Assembly: GCF_049319665.1 (NCBI RefSeq)
Contig: NZ_JBMOUD010000003.1
Span: forward strand, 1-64,000
Reading direction: 5' to 3'
Source of the DNA: JBMOUD01 sp049319665
GTDB lineage: Bacteria > Pseudomonadota > Gammaproteobacteria > Enterobacterales > Enterobacteriaceae
DNA length: 64,000 nt
Shown: in pieces, positions 46,412 through 55,812 of the stretch
Numbering within the stretch: the first letter of the stretch is position 1
Layout: every line of letters starts with the position of its first letter
The notes under the pieces: generated by a model
Database searches by the model: none
What the model was told of the DNA's origin: nothing
What the model saw: only the letters and a program-made list of their open reading frames with translations
Translations under genes and position numbers: made by a program

Positions 46412-48154
46412 ATGTATCTTGAAAATGTAGACATTGTCGGTTTTCGTGGGATTAATCGTTTATCTCTGCGGCTGACCCAACCAGTGCAGCGCGGCGCTGG
46501 CCTGAATACCCCGCCATTTTCCGGCGATCGTAGTGATTTAATGACAGTAAATACTAATACTGTCTTAATCGGTGAGAATGCATGGGGCAAATCCAGTTTG
46601 CTGGACGCCTTAACGTTATTATTATCGCCAGAGCCGCAGTTATATTGTTTTAAAGAGCAGGATTTTTATTTCCCTGCCGGCGAGAAAGCGTCAAAACAAC
46701 GTTATCTACATGTGGTTTTTACTTTCTGCGAACATCATCCGGGGCAGCATGCAGCTCCGCGCTTTAATCCGTTATCTCCGGTGTGGGTTAAATGTGACGA
46801 TCGGTTAACCCGTATTTATTATCGTCTGGAAGGAGAGTTGGATGACGATGGCAGTGTGCTGACGCTGCGGAGCTTTTTAGCGGCCAATGGTGAACCACTG
46901 GCGTTGAAAAGTATTGATCCCTTAGCGCTGGCGCTGATTAAACTCAACCCGGTGTTGCGTTTGCGAGATGCCCGCTTTATTCGCCGCTTACGCAGTGAAA
47001 CTCTGGCACCCCATCTGGCGGATAATACGGAGCAGCTGGCAAAACAGCTTGACTCCCTGACCCGTGAATTAATTCATAATCCACAATCATTGACCAATGC
47101 AGAATTGCGCAGTGGGCTGGCGGCGATGCAGCAGCTACTCGAACATTATTTCTCGGAGCAGGGCGGCGCAGCACACGCGCCTTGGCAACAAAAACGTTCG
47201 GGGCGGGCGGAGAGTCGTCAGGCTTGGCGATCTCTCGGTAATATCAATCGCATGATCGCCGAACCGACCAGTCGCAGTATGAGAGTGATGCTGCTAGGAA
47301 TGTTTTCGACGCTATTGCAAGCTAAAGGCTCGGTTGTTCTACATCCTAACGCACGCCCGCTATTGTTAATTGAAGATCCCGAAACACGCTTACACCCGAT
47401 CATGCTTTCGGTGGCGTGGGGCTTGCTCGATCAGTTGCCGCTACAGCGCATTACCACCACCAATTCTGGTGAGCTGATATCGTTGGTTCCGGTCGAGCAG
47501 ATTTGCCGTTTAGTTCGCGAATCAGGCAAGGTGGCCGCTTATGCTATTGGTCCGCAGGGGATGAGTGCAGAAGATGGTCGGCGTATTGCATTTCATATCC
47601 GTTTTAACCGACCGTCGTCGCTCTTTGCCCGTTGTTGGTTATTGGTTGAGGGAGAGACAGAAGTCTGGCTGCTTAATCAGTTAGCCCGGCAGTGTGGTTA
47701 TCATTTTGAGTCGGAAGGCATCAAAGTGATTGAGTTCGCACAAAGTGGCTTACGGCCTCTGTTACGTTTTGCCAGGCAAATGGGGATTGAATGGCACACA
47801 TTGGTCGATGGTGACGAGGCTGGCAAGAAATACGCGGCGACGGTGGCGAGTATGGTTTCGCAACACGATGATATTTTGCGTTATCGCCTAACCGCGCTTC
47901 CTGCAACGGATATTGAGCATTTTCTTTATCGTGGCGGCTTTGAAGATGTCTATCGGCGCGTAGCAGCATTGCCTTACAATGCGCCAATGGCACCACGGCG
48001 GGTGATTGAAAAAGCCATTCACCGTAGCTCAAAGCCTGATTTAGCGATCGATGTTGCGATGGAAGCAGGGCAGCGTGGCGTTGAATCTATTCCTCCGCTA
48101 CTAAGGAAAATGTTTTCCCGCGTGGCTTGGCTGGCCAGAGGCCGCGCGGATTAA
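46412..48154 (+). CDS. ybjD: YbjD, OLD-family ATPase/nuclease-like protein
   Basis: The architecture is SMC-like ATPase plus TOPRIM, as in overcoming-lysogenisation-defect (OLD) nucleases. YbjD's role is not established. It is 580 residues (552 in E. coli). Walker A GENAWGKSS is near residue 55, LLIEDPETRLHP lies mid-protein, and TOPRIM residues are LLVEGETE and VDGDEAGKK. About 20 extra residues rich in Gly, Thr and Pro (residues ~24-48) sit between the first strand and Walker A. Unlike Gabija or PARIS systems, no partner gene is adjacent: ybjX converges from the other side. Confidence 0.9.
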   Translation: MYLENVDIVGFRGINRLSLRLTQPVQRGAGLNTPPFSGDRSDLMTVNTNTVLIGENAWGKSSLLDALTLLLSPEPQLYCFKEQDFYFPAGEKASKQRYLHVVFTFCEHHPGQHAAPRFNPLSPVWVKCDDRLTRIYYRLEGELDDDGSVLTLRSFLAANGEPLALKSIDPLALALIKLNPVLRLRDARFIRRLRSETLAPHLADNTEQLAKQLDSLTRELIHNPQSLTNAELRSGLAAMQQLLEHYFSEQGGAAHAPWQQKRSGRAESRQAWRSLGNINRMIAEPTSRSMRVMLLGMFSTLLQAKGSVVLHPNARPLLLIEDPETRLHPIMLSVAWGLLDQLPLQRITTTNSGELISLVPVEQICRLVRESGKVAAYAIGPQGMSAEDGRRIAFHIRFNRPSSLFARCWLLVEGETEVWLLNQLARQCGYHFESEGIKVIEFAQSGLRPLLRFARQMGIEWHTLVDGDEAGKKYAATVASMVSQHDDILRYRLTALPATDIEHFLYRGGFEDVYRRVAALPYNAPMAPRRVIEKAIHRSSKPDLAIDVAMEAGQRGVESIPPLLRKMFSRVAWLARGRAD

Positions 48155-48215
48155 ATCATATTGATGAATCGTTAATATCGATAAATAGCTAGTATCAAGA
48201 CGTTGTTAATAATGC

Positions 48216-49175
48216 TTAGAGCGTCGCGCCACTGGTAAATTTGTTACGGATTTCTGTTTCCATATTATCGAGCAATTGATAACGACGACGATATTCGGCA
48301 CGTTTTTTACTGGCGATACTTTCCAAAGGTTTATGGGTTATGCGCAATGGCAGACGGAAATAGCCTTGTTCCGTCTGTTCGCCCCCTAAGGTTTCCCAAA
48401 ACGAATCATAGTCGGCAAACATCATGTTTTTACGCTTTTTATAACGCCAGCTCGTATAGATATGTGTCGCATTGCCTACCGCGAAGACCTGCTTCATCTC
48501 CATTTTTTCTGCCATTAGCAATAAGGCTTCCATCAAAATACGTTTTGGGAACAGACCGTGGCAGGCTTTAGTGGCATCTTGAATGGCCTGATGCTCAATA
48601 TTGCCATCAGAACCCTGAAGCGCGCCAATAAACAGCGTGGGCTGTCCCTGATAATCGATAAAAGAAAACGTTACTTTTGCCAGCGCCTGGTCCGCGGCAT
48701 TGACAAACATCATCGTGGCTTCACCTTCTTTATCCAGATGACTAATGGCATTGAAGGTGATGCGATAAATCTGCTCGCCTTTGCCTTCAAGGTTAGCGAT
48801 AGGTAGTACTTGTTTGCTCAAATGCCCACGTTGCAGCTGCAGCGGTAGACGTTGATTAATATAGTTGTAGTGCGCACAAATGCTTTGTAAGGCCATGCTA
48901 CGGCTAAAATTAGCGGACATATAAGGCCGATGTAGTTTGACCGGCAGGGTTGGCTGCGCGCTCAAAATTTCATTACTTTGCGGGAATTGAGCAAGGTTAT
49001 TGAGCAGCACCAACGTCGAACGTGGATAAACGAGCGAGCGGCCTAAAAATTTCAGTCGATAGCTCAATTTTCTCCAGTTTTTATTCGGCGTGAGTTGCCC
49101 GCTGACCAGTGCAGACATGAGATTCAGGCCAGATGCCGGCTTTGGTGAAAGAGAAGAATAAGATATTGATGACAT
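48216..49175 (-). CDS. ybjX: YbjX, VirK-family DUF535 protein
   Basis: This is a cytoplasmic protein of the VirK/YbjX (DUF535) family, linked in Salmonella and Shigella to envelope stress and virulence; its biochemistry is unknown. It is 319 residues (330 in E. coli). Family blocks: RPYMSANFSRSMALQSI, RITFNAISHLDKEGEATM, and KKRKNMMFADYDSFWETLGG. PhoP control is known in Salmonella; I did not find a clear PhoP box upstream. macAB, beyond it in E. coli, is absent. Confidence 0.88.
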   Translation of the reverse strand: MSSISYSSLSPKPASGLNLMSALVSGQLTPNKNWRKLSYRLKFLGRSLVYPRSTLVLLNNLAQFPQSNEILSAQPTLPVKLHRPYMSANFSRSMALQSICAHYNYINQRLPLQLQRGHLSKQVLPIANLEGKGEQIYRITFNAISHLDKEGEATMMFVNAADQALAKVTFSFIDYQGQPTLFIGALQGSDGNIEHQAIQDATKACHGLFPKRILMEALLLMAEKMEMKQVFAVGNATHIYTSWRYKKRKNMMFADYDSFWETLGGEQTEQGYFRLPLRITHKPLESIASKKRAEYRRRYQLLDNMETEIRNKFTSGATL

Positions 49176-49424
49176 TCTTTAGGGGCTCAAATAATTAATA
49201 GTAAAAATTCTATTAATGTTATTTAAGCAAAAGGAAAATAAACCAAAAGACAACGGCAACTTTCTTTACACACAAAGAGTTACACTTGTTGATGAATGGT
49301 TTACGAAAATCAAACGTAACGGTTAAGAATTAAAATGAAGCAAATAAAACAGAAGGTTGCATTATTAGCGTGAAGTTTTTTTTCTTCGGGACTTGAAGAG
49401 TATGGGTTCCTACCCCATAAATTA

Positions 49425-49453
49425 AAACGTCAGCCAATAAATGACTGACGTTT
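49425..49453 (-). terminator. Terminator of cspD
   Basis: AAACGTCAG and CTGACGTTT pair around an 11-base loop, with TTTTAATTTA on the minus strand, 38 bp past the cspD stop. Confidence 0.8.
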
Positions 49454-49491
49454 GATAGAGGTATTGATTGTCGGCGGTATGCGGATGTTGG

Positions 49492-49713
49492 TCAAACCAC
49501 CGCTGCAGTTTCCACCGGAATAATAAGGCTGGCATGATTTCCTTTAGGGCCTTCATGAACATCAAAGTTAACCTGTTGGCCAGCTTTGAGTGTGCGGTAA
49601 CCTTCCATTTGGATAGTTGAGTAGTGGGCGAAAATATCTTCTCCACCATTCAAAGGACAAATGAAGCCGAAACCTTTAGCGTTATTGAACCATTTAACCG
49701 TACCTGTATCCAT
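49492..49713 (-). CDS. cspD: CspD, stationary-phase cold-shock-like replication inhibitor
   Basis: CspD binds single-stranded DNA and blocks replication in stationary phase; Lon degrades it in E. coli. It is 73 residues (74 in E. coli). The cold-shock RNP motifs KGFGFI and DIFAHY are intact. It is not cold induced in E. coli. AAGAGGGATGT precedes the ATG. Divergent from clpS. Confidence 0.95.
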   Translation of the reverse strand: MDTGTVKWFNNAKGFGFICPLNGGEDIFAHYSTIQMEGYRTLKAGQQVNFDVHEGPKGNHASLIIPVETAAVV

Positions 49714-50108
49714 GCTTGTACATCCCTCTTACTGACGATTCTGGTGATTAAAAAGAGATAAAGTCAGGTTGAGGTGAGTTGTAAACCAGCAGAGGATAGT
49801 GGTTAAAACTCACCCAACGCATGAATTTACACTCTAGTGAATTAGGTCTGGACGTCAAGAGAAGGGGATTTGTCTTGGGGGAGCAGTTAGCTAAAGTTTG
49901 AAGTAGCTAACGCTATTGGCTTCGCTCAATAGCATTTAATCCGAAGTTTTGAGTGAAAACATATGATGTCAACTACGGTAAGGGCGGTGGAAAAATGATA
50001 AAATATGTTAATAACAGCGACGATCTCCGGCTTAGTACGAACTGAATTCTATTTCGTCACTTGGCGGATCCCGCAATCAAAAGCAATGCACAAGGTGATG
50101 AGCAGGCG
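49714..50108. other. cspD-clpS divergent spacer
   Basis: No gene lies in these 395 bp. Two inverted repeats are visible: arms GGTGAGTT/AACTCACC at 49773-49814, in the likely cspD leader, and GCTATTG/CAATAGC at 49912-49933. Both divergent promoters must be here. Confidence 0.65.
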
Positions 50109-50429
50109 ATGGGTGACAATCAAGGTTGGATGAATTTTGAACACTTGGCGGCGGATAAACAAAAGGATGCGCTAAAGCCGCCATCTATGTATAAAGTTAT
50201 TATTAACAACGACGATTACACGCCAATGGAATTTGTGATTGACGTACTGCAAAAGTTCTTTTCTTATGATATTGAACGTGCAACGCAACTGATGCTTACT
50301 GTGCACTATAAAGGGAAAGCTGTTTGTGGCGTCTATACCGCCGAAGTAGCCGAAACCAAAGTCGCACATGTGAATAAGTACGCTAAGGAGAATGAGCATC
50401 CGTTGCTGTGTACGCTGGAAAAAGCCTGA
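50109..50429 (+). CDS. clpS: ClpS, ClpA adaptor (N-recognin)
   Basis: ClpS binds proteins with N-terminal Leu, Phe, Tyr or Trp and hands them to ClpAP. It is 106 residues, the same as E. coli. The binding pocket core VIINNDDYTPMEFV and HPLLCTLEKA end are intact. ATG 50109 gives MGDNQGWMNFE, matching E. coli; the frame extends to a TTG at 50061 without support. clpA follows after 29 bp. The aat gene nearby makes N-end-rule substrates. Confidence 0.94.
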   Translation: MGDNQGWMNFEHLAADKQKDALKPPSMYKVIINNDDYTPMEFVIDVLQKFFSYDIERATQLMLTVHYKGKAVCGVYTAEVAETKVAHVNKYAKENEHPLLCTLEKA

Positions 50430-50458
50430 TTAAGGCAATCTAATTTGGGGAGGTGCCT

Positions 50459-52741
50459 ATGCTCAATCAAGAACTTGAACTCAGTCTCAACATGGCGTTC
50501 GCGAGAGCCCGCGAGCACCGGCACGAGTTTATGACAGTGGAGCACCTGCTGTTGGCGTTGCTTAGCAACCCGGCTGCTCGTGAAGCGCTTGAAGCCTGTA
50601 CGGTCGATTTAGTGGCCCTACGCCAGGAATTGGAAGCCTTCATTGAACAAACGACACCCACTTTACCTGCGAGTGAAGAAGAGCGAGATACTCAGCCGAC
50701 GCTGAGCTTCCAGCGCGTGCTGCAACGTGCGGTATTCCACGTTCAGTCATCGGGCAGAAGCGAAGTTTCAGGCGCTAACGTATTAGTGGCTATCTTCAGT
50801 GAGCAAGAATCCCAAGCCGCCTATTTGCTGCGTAAGCATGATGTTAGTCGCCTTGATGTGGTGAATTTCATTTCCCACGGTACGCGAAAAGATGAAACGG
50901 GTGGCCAGGCTCCGAATAATGCGGAGAACCCGGTTAATGAAGAGCAGTCGGCAGGGGAAGATCGTATGGAGAACTTCACCACAAACCTCAACCAGTTGGC
51001 GCGTGTTGGCGGTATTGATCCGCTGATTGGTCGTGATAAAGAACTGGAACGCGCTATTCAAGTGCTGTGCCGTCGCCGTAAAAATAACCCGCTGCTGGTG
51101 GGTGAGTCAGGTGTCGGTAAAACGGCTATTGCCGAAGGCCTGGCCTGGAGAATCGAACAAGGTGACGTGCCAGAAGTGATGGCCGATTGTACTTTGTATT
51201 CTCTGGATATCGGTTCACTGCTGGCTGGAACCAAATATCGCGGCGATTTCGAAAAACGCTTTAAAGCGTTGTTGAAACAGCTTGAGCAAGATAAAAACAG
51301 CATCCTGTTTATTGATGAAATCCATACTATCATCGGTGCCGGTGCGGCTTCTGGCGGCCAGGTTGATGCAGCTAATTTGATTAAACCTTTGCTGTCGAGC
51401 GGTAAAATTCGCGTGATAGGTTCAACGACTTATCAGGAATTTAGCAATATCTTTGAGAAAGACCGTGCGCTGGCACGTCGCTTCCAGAAAATCGATATTA
51501 CTGAGCCGTCGCCAGAAGAGACTATCCAGATCATTAACGGTCTGAAAACGAAATATGAAGCGCATCATGATGTGCGTTACACCGCCAAAGCGATCCGCGC
51601 TGCGGTTGAGCTGTCGGTAAAATACATCAACGATCGTCACTTGCCGGATAAAGCGATTGATGTCATTGACGAAGCGGGGGCGCGTAGCCGCCTGATGCCG
51701 GTTAGCAAACGCAAGAAAACCGTCAATGTTAGCGATATCGAAAGCGTCGTGGCGCGTATCGCTCGTATTCCGGAAAAAACCGTATCGGCAACGGATAGAG
51801 ATGTGCTGAAAAACCTGGGCGATCGTCTAAAAATGCTGGTCTTCGGACAGGATCCCGCGATCGAGGTGCTGACTGAAGCGATCAAAATGAGCCGTGCTGG
51901 TTTAGGTCAGGATCATAAGCCTGTGGGTTCATTCCTGTTTGCTGGCCCAACCGGCGTTGGTAAGACAGAAGTGACCGTCCAGCTGGCGAAAGCATTGGAT
52001 ATCGAACTGCTGCGCTTTGATATGTCGGAGTATATGGAACGCCACACCGTGAGTCGTTTAATTGGTGCGCCTCCAGGATATGTCGGCTTTGATCAGGGCG
52101 GGTTGCTGACGGATGCGGTGATCAAACATCCTCATGCGGTGGTATTGCTTGATGAAATTGAAAAAGCGCACCCAGATGTCTTTAACCTGCTGTTGCAAGT
52201 AATGGATAACGGTACGTTGACGGATAATAATGGCCGTAAAGCTGATTTCCGTAACGTGATCTTGGTGATGACAACCAACGCTGGCGTACGTGAAACTGAA
52301 CGTAAATCTATTGGCCTTATCCATCAGGATAACAGCCCGGATGCGATGGATGAGATTAAGAAAGTCTTCTCGCCAGAGTTCCGTAACCGCTTGGATAATG
52401 TGATTTGGTTCAACCACTTGTCAACCGAGGTGATTCATCAGGTTGTCGACAAATTTATTGTCGAACTGCAAGCACAGCTGGATGCGAAAGGCGTGTCGCT
52501 GGAAGTTAGCGAAGAAGCGCGCAACTGGTTGGCGGTCAAAGGCTACGACCGTGCAATGGGCGCACGTCCAATGACGCGCACCGTGCAGGAAAACTTGAAG
52601 AAACCACTGGCTAACGAACTGCTGTTTGGCTCATTGGTTGATGGTGGTTCAGTGTCCGTAGCTTTGGATAAAGCCGCTGATAAACTGACTTATCACTTCA
52701 TGAGTGCAGAAAAATTGAAAGCTGAAGGCGCCGTGCATTAA
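50459..52741 (+). CDS. clpA: ClpA, ATPase of the ClpAP protease
   Basis: ClpA is a hexameric AAA+ unfoldase that feeds substrates to ClpP. It is 760 residues (758 in E. coli). An N-domain binding ClpS (to ~145) is followed by D1 with GESGVGKTA and D2 with GPTGVGKTE. The ClpP-docking loop IGL is visible in KSIGLIHQ. ATG 50459 follows GGGGAGG; an overlapping GTG at 50453 is less likely. A strong terminator follows. serW, next in E. coli, is absent. Confidence 0.97.
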   Translation: MLNQELELSLNMAFARAREHRHEFMTVEHLLLALLSNPAAREALEACTVDLVALRQELEAFIEQTTPTLPASEEERDTQPTLSFQRVLQRAVFHVQSSGRSEVSGANVLVAIFSEQESQAAYLLRKHDVSRLDVVNFISHGTRKDETGGQAPNNAENPVNEEQSAGEDRMENFTTNLNQLARVGGIDPLIGRDKELERAIQVLCRRRKNNPLLVGESGVGKTAIAEGLAWRIEQGDVPEVMADCTLYSLDIGSLLAGTKYRGDFEKRFKALLKQLEQDKNSILFIDEIHTIIGAGAASGGQVDAANLIKPLLSSGKIRVIGSTTYQEFSNIFEKDRALARRFQKIDITEPSPEETIQIINGLKTKYEAHHDVRYTAKAIRAAVELSVKYINDRHLPDKAIDVIDEAGARSRLMPVSKRKKTVNVSDIESVVARIARIPEKTVSATDRDVLKNLGDRLKMLVFGQDPAIEVLTEAIKMSRAGLGQDHKPVGSFLFAGPTGVGKTEVTVQLAKALDIELLRFDMSEYMERHTVSRLIGAPPGYVGFDQGGLLTDAVIKHPHAVVLLDEIEKAHPDVFNLLLQVMDNGTLTDNNGRKADFRNVILVMTTNAGVRETERKSIGLIHQDNSPDAMDEIKKVFSPEFRNRLDNVIWFNHLSTEVIHQVVDKFIVELQAQLDAKGVSLEVSEEARNWLAVKGYDRAMGARPMTRTVQENLKKPLANELLFGSLVDGGSVSVALDKAADKLTYHFMSAEKLKAEGAVH

Positions 52742-52765
52742 TAAGCTCGGGTGCTGATAGAAATG

Positions 52766-52794
52766 AAAAAGGCGATGGAAACATCGCCTTTTTT
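52766..52794 (+). terminator. Terminator of clpA
   Basis: AAAAAGGCGATG and CATCGCC pair with a GAAA tetraloop, then TTTTTT. Confidence 0.93.
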
Positions 52795-52849
52795 GTGTCT
52801 GTAGGTTTGATAAAGTACTACAAAGTCTGCTACTAAATTGCGGAAATCA

Positions 52850-52880
52850 CAAAACGCCCTTACCTGTAATAGGAAGGGCG
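52850..52880 (-). terminator. Terminator of infA
   Basis: CGCCCTT and AAGGGCG pair, with an inner CCT/AGG, and TTTTG follows on the minus strand, about 50 bp past the infA stop. Confidence 0.75.
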
Positions 52881-52930
52881 AAGAGGAGTAACCTCATGTA
52901 TCGCCAGATAATCAGCGATGAGTCAGCCGA

Positions 52931-53149
52931 TTAACGGCTACGGAAGACAATGCGGCCTTTGCTCAGGTCGTACGGGGTCAGCTCTACAGTGACTTTGTCG
53001 CCCGTCAGGATGCGGATATAGTTCTTACGCATTTTACCGGAGATGTGAGCGGTGACCACGTGCCCGTTTTCCAATTCAACGCGGAACATGGTGTTTGGCA
53101 GCGTATCAAGTACGGTGCCCTGCATTTCAATATTGTCTTCTTTGGCCAT
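52931..53149 (-). CDS. infA: InfA, translation initiation factor IF-1
   Basis: IF-1 sits in the 30S A site during initiation. It is 72 residues, an S1/OB fold, near-identical to E. coli: MAKEDNIEMQGTVLDTLPNT start and VTVELTPYDLSKGRIVF end. AGAGGAC precedes the ATG. It lies 107 bp downstream of aat on the same strand. Confidence 0.98.
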   Translation of the reverse strand: MAKEDNIEMQGTVLDTLPNTMFRVELENGHVVTAHISGKMRKNYIRILTGDKVTVELTPYDLSKGRIVFRSR

Positions 53150-53256
53150 CGAGTCCTCTAGGTTTTACTACCATAGTTTTTAACCGGCAAGATAATGCCG
53201 AAAAACCCACATTATGTAAAGAGTGTTGGTATAAACCGCATCCATTCCCTATTCCT

Positions 53257-53976
53257 TCATGGGAACGGCAATTCAACGTCATGTGGGGGTAAGTCTTGTG
53301 GCAACCAGCATTCTGGCCGCAACTGGCGTTGCGAAAACCCTGATAATTGCTGCAAAAATTGGCGACGTGGTATCTCGCGTACACCCAGCGACGCAGTGTG
53401 AGGGTTGAGCACCTGACAGTCAATCAGTTCTCCTCCATTGCGGGTAAAATGTTGGCAAAAAACCATCAATGCGCATTTTGAGGCATTTATTTTACGGCTA
53501 AACATTGATTCCGCGCAAAAAAGCTGGCCGACAGCAACACCATATAAACCGCCAATTAGCTCATCACCGTCCCATACCTCAATAGAATGTGCTTCTCCCA
53601 TCTCATGCAGCTGTTGATAACCTTTTATCACCTGCGGTCCGATCCAGGTACCTTCGCTCCGATGCTCTGCACAGGCGCTAATAACCTGATTAAATGCCTG
53701 ATTAAGGCTATATCGATAAGTGGTTTGGCGCAGGAAACGACGAAAACTACGGCTAATGTGGCGCTCATTAGGAAAAAGTACTGCTCGAGGATCGGGAGAC
53801 CACCACAGAATCTGCGCACCAGGTTCAAACCAGGGAAATATTCCGCGTTGATAAGCTGAAAGCAAACGAGCAGGCTCTAAATCGCCGCCTAACGCCAGCA
53901 GGCCGTTTGGTTGACGTAAAGCCAGCTCCGGGTTAGGGAAGTTGACTGAGTTCGCTGGAAGCTGTATCAGACGCAT
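53257..53976 (-). CDS. aat: Aat, leucyl/phenylalanyl-tRNA-protein transferase
   Basis: Aat adds Leu or Phe from charged tRNA to proteins with N-terminal Arg or Lys, making them N-end-rule substrates for ClpS-ClpAP encoded 3 kb away. It is 239 residues (234 in E. coli). GLLALGGDLEP, YQRGIFPWF and EGTWIGPQVIKGYQQLHEMG are family marks. AAGGAAATCT precedes the ATG. Confidence 0.96.
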   Translation of the reverse strand: MRLIQLPANSVNFPNPELALRQPNGLLALGGDLEPARLLSAYQRGIFPWFEPGAQILWWSPDPRAVLFPNERHISRSFRRFLRQTTYRYSLNQAFNQVISACAEHRSEGTWIGPQVIKGYQQLHEMGEAHSIEVWDGDELIGGLYGVAVGQLFCAESMFSRKINASKCALMVFCQHFTRNGGELIDCQVLNPHTASLGVREIPRRQFLQQLSGFSQRQLRPECWLPQDLPPHDVELPFP

Positions 53977-54061
53977 AGATTTCCTTGTACACGGGCATCA
54001 TTGCCCGCCTAGCCATATTTTAATTAATGAAACTGTGCGTCATTGGGCCACATTGTCGTGA

Positions 54062-55810
54062 TTACGGCGTCATGCTGCCGTCAATCGGTTTATGTCGCTG
54101 TAAATAGCGAGCATAGCGGCCGGTGATGCTCACCAGTTCGGCATGCGAACCCTGTTCAACAATATGTCCTTCTTCCATGACGCAAATTTGACTCATTTTA
54201 TCCAGGCCATGTAGCCGGTGAGTGATCAATATTAGCGTTTTATCGGCACAACAGCGTTCGATCAATAATAAAATATGACGTTCGGTTTCTGCATCCAATC
54301 CTTCCGTCGGCTCATCGAGTATCCAGAGCGGTGCGTCATGCAGCAAAGCACGAGCCAGTCCCAGGCGGCGTTGCTCTCCTCCTGATAGCTGACGTCCCCC
54401 TTCACCCAACCATGCGTTCAATCCTTCGTCTTCCAGCAACTGCGGTAACTCAACCTGTTGTAGTACCTCGGTTAAACGAAGGTCACTACTATCAGGCGCT
54501 GCCATTAGCAAGTTGTCGCGCAGGGTTGTGTTAAAGATGTGAACACGTTGGCTCACCACCGTCATCATCGATCGCAACGTTGCTTCGTCATATTGCGCGA
54601 GCGGCACGCCGTTGAGGCTGATTTCGCCTTGTTGTACATCCCAGGCTCGGGTAATTAACTGGGCAAGCGTCGATTTACCACAACCGGTTTGGCCCAATAG
54701 AGCAATATGCTGGCCTGCGGAGATATCAAGGTTAATATCTCGCAATACTGGCAAAGGCTGCTCTGGGTAAGTGAAGGTTACCCCTTTAATTTGTAAATGG
54801 GCTTGGGCTGCTGCATTTGGGCCTTGTTCAGGGAAGCTGACAGCAGGTTGCGTATTGATGATCTGACTTACCCGGCTGGCGGATGCCACGACCTGACCAA
54901 GGTGTTGGAAAGCGGTAGCAACCGGGCCTAATGCTTCAAAAGCGGCAAGCGGGGTAAAGACAAACAGCGCAATTAGCGCCCCTGGTTGCGAGGTGGTAGC
55001 AAGGCCGCCGCTTGCCATCCACAACAGCAGTGTCACGGTCAAACCAGAGGCGGCAATCATCAGTGCTTGTGATACTCCCCCCAATTTGGCTTGCTGCTGT
55101 TGACGGTGCAGCCAGCGTTGTTCTGTCTCGTCCAGCTGTTGTCTGAAGCGAGGTTGAGCATCGAATACCACGAGTTCGGCCTGACCTTGCAACCAGCTAT
55201 TTAGCTGGGTGCGGTACTCGGCACGCAACTGAGTAAGCTCTGTTCCAATCGGTTTGCCCTGACGATAAAAAACCACCGGCAGCAATACCAGCAGCGCCAG
55301 CATAATAACTGCCAGCGTAATAGCCAGTTGGATATCCAGCAGGCTTAAGCCAACGGTAACAACGATGATCACTATCAGTGCGGTAATTAACGGTGACAAT
55401 ACGCGTAAATAAAGGTGATCGAGCGTATCAACGTCCGCGACCAAACGGTTGAGCAGCTCAGCCTGACGGAATCGGGCTAATCCACCGGGAGATAATGGCA
55501 GGATTTTCTTAAAAGTATAAACGCGTAAATGGGCTAATACGCGGAAGGTGGCATCATGGCTGACCAATCGTTCGGCGTAGCGGCCGGCAGTTCGCGCAAT
55601 AGCCGCGCCACGCACTCCTGCGGCGGGTAACATATAGTTAAAGCTGTAAAGCCCAGCTAATCCTGCGAGCGAAGATGCGGCCAGGAACCAACCCGAAAGG
55701 CTGAGTAATCCAATGCTGGCGAGCAAGGTGACGATAGCCAGAATCACGCCGAGTGTCATACGCCCGGCATGGTGGCGATAGAGTGCCAAATAGGGCAGTA
55801 ATACTTTCAT
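54062..55810 (-). CDS. cydC: CydC, heme/thiol ABC exporter subunit
   Basis: CydC forms the CydDC ABC transporter with CydD. It is required for cytochrome bd assembly and exports cysteine and glutathione; heme has also been reported as a ligand. It is 582 residues (573 in E. coli): six membrane helices, then an ATPase with GQTGCGKST, LSGGEQRRLG and LLLIERC-region Walker B WILDEPTEGLDAE. It starts 2 bp after cydD, so the two are coupled. Confidence 0.96.
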   Translation of the reverse strand: MKVLLPYLALYRHHAGRMTLGVILAIVTLLASIGLLSLSGWFLAASSLAGLAGLYSFNYMLPAAGVRGAAIARTAGRYAERLVSHDATFRVLAHLRVYTFKKILPLSPGGLARFRQAELLNRLVADVDTLDHLYLRVLSPLITALIVIIVVTVGLSLLDIQLAITLAVIMLALLVLLPVVFYRQGKPIGTELTQLRAEYRTQLNSWLQGQAELVVFDAQPRFRQQLDETEQRWLHRQQQQAKLGGVSQALMIAASGLTVTLLLWMASGGLATTSQPGALIALFVFTPLAAFEALGPVATAFQHLGQVVASASRVSQIINTQPAVSFPEQGPNAAAQAHLQIKGVTFTYPEQPLPVLRDINLDISAGQHIALLGQTGCGKSTLAQLITRAWDVQQGEISLNGVPLAQYDEATLRSMMTVVSQRVHIFNTTLRDNLLMAAPDSSDLRLTEVLQQVELPQLLEDEGLNAWLGEGGRQLSGGEQRRLGLARALLHDAPLWILDEPTEGLDAETERHILLLIERCCADKTLILITHRLHGLDKMSQICVMEEGHIVEQGSHAELVSITGRYARYLQRHKPIDGSMTP

Positions 55811-55812
55811 GA

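Noticed and set aside
46412..49175. ybjD-ybjX as a defence system, because of the OLD-TOPRIM architecture
   Set aside because: Both are conserved core genes in convergent orientation in E. coli too, with no partner helicase or toxin.
52795..52930. tRNA-Ser (serW) between clpA and infA, as in E. coli
   Set aside because: The spacer contains only terminators and unstructured sequence; no 3'-half TTCGAAT-type arm is present.
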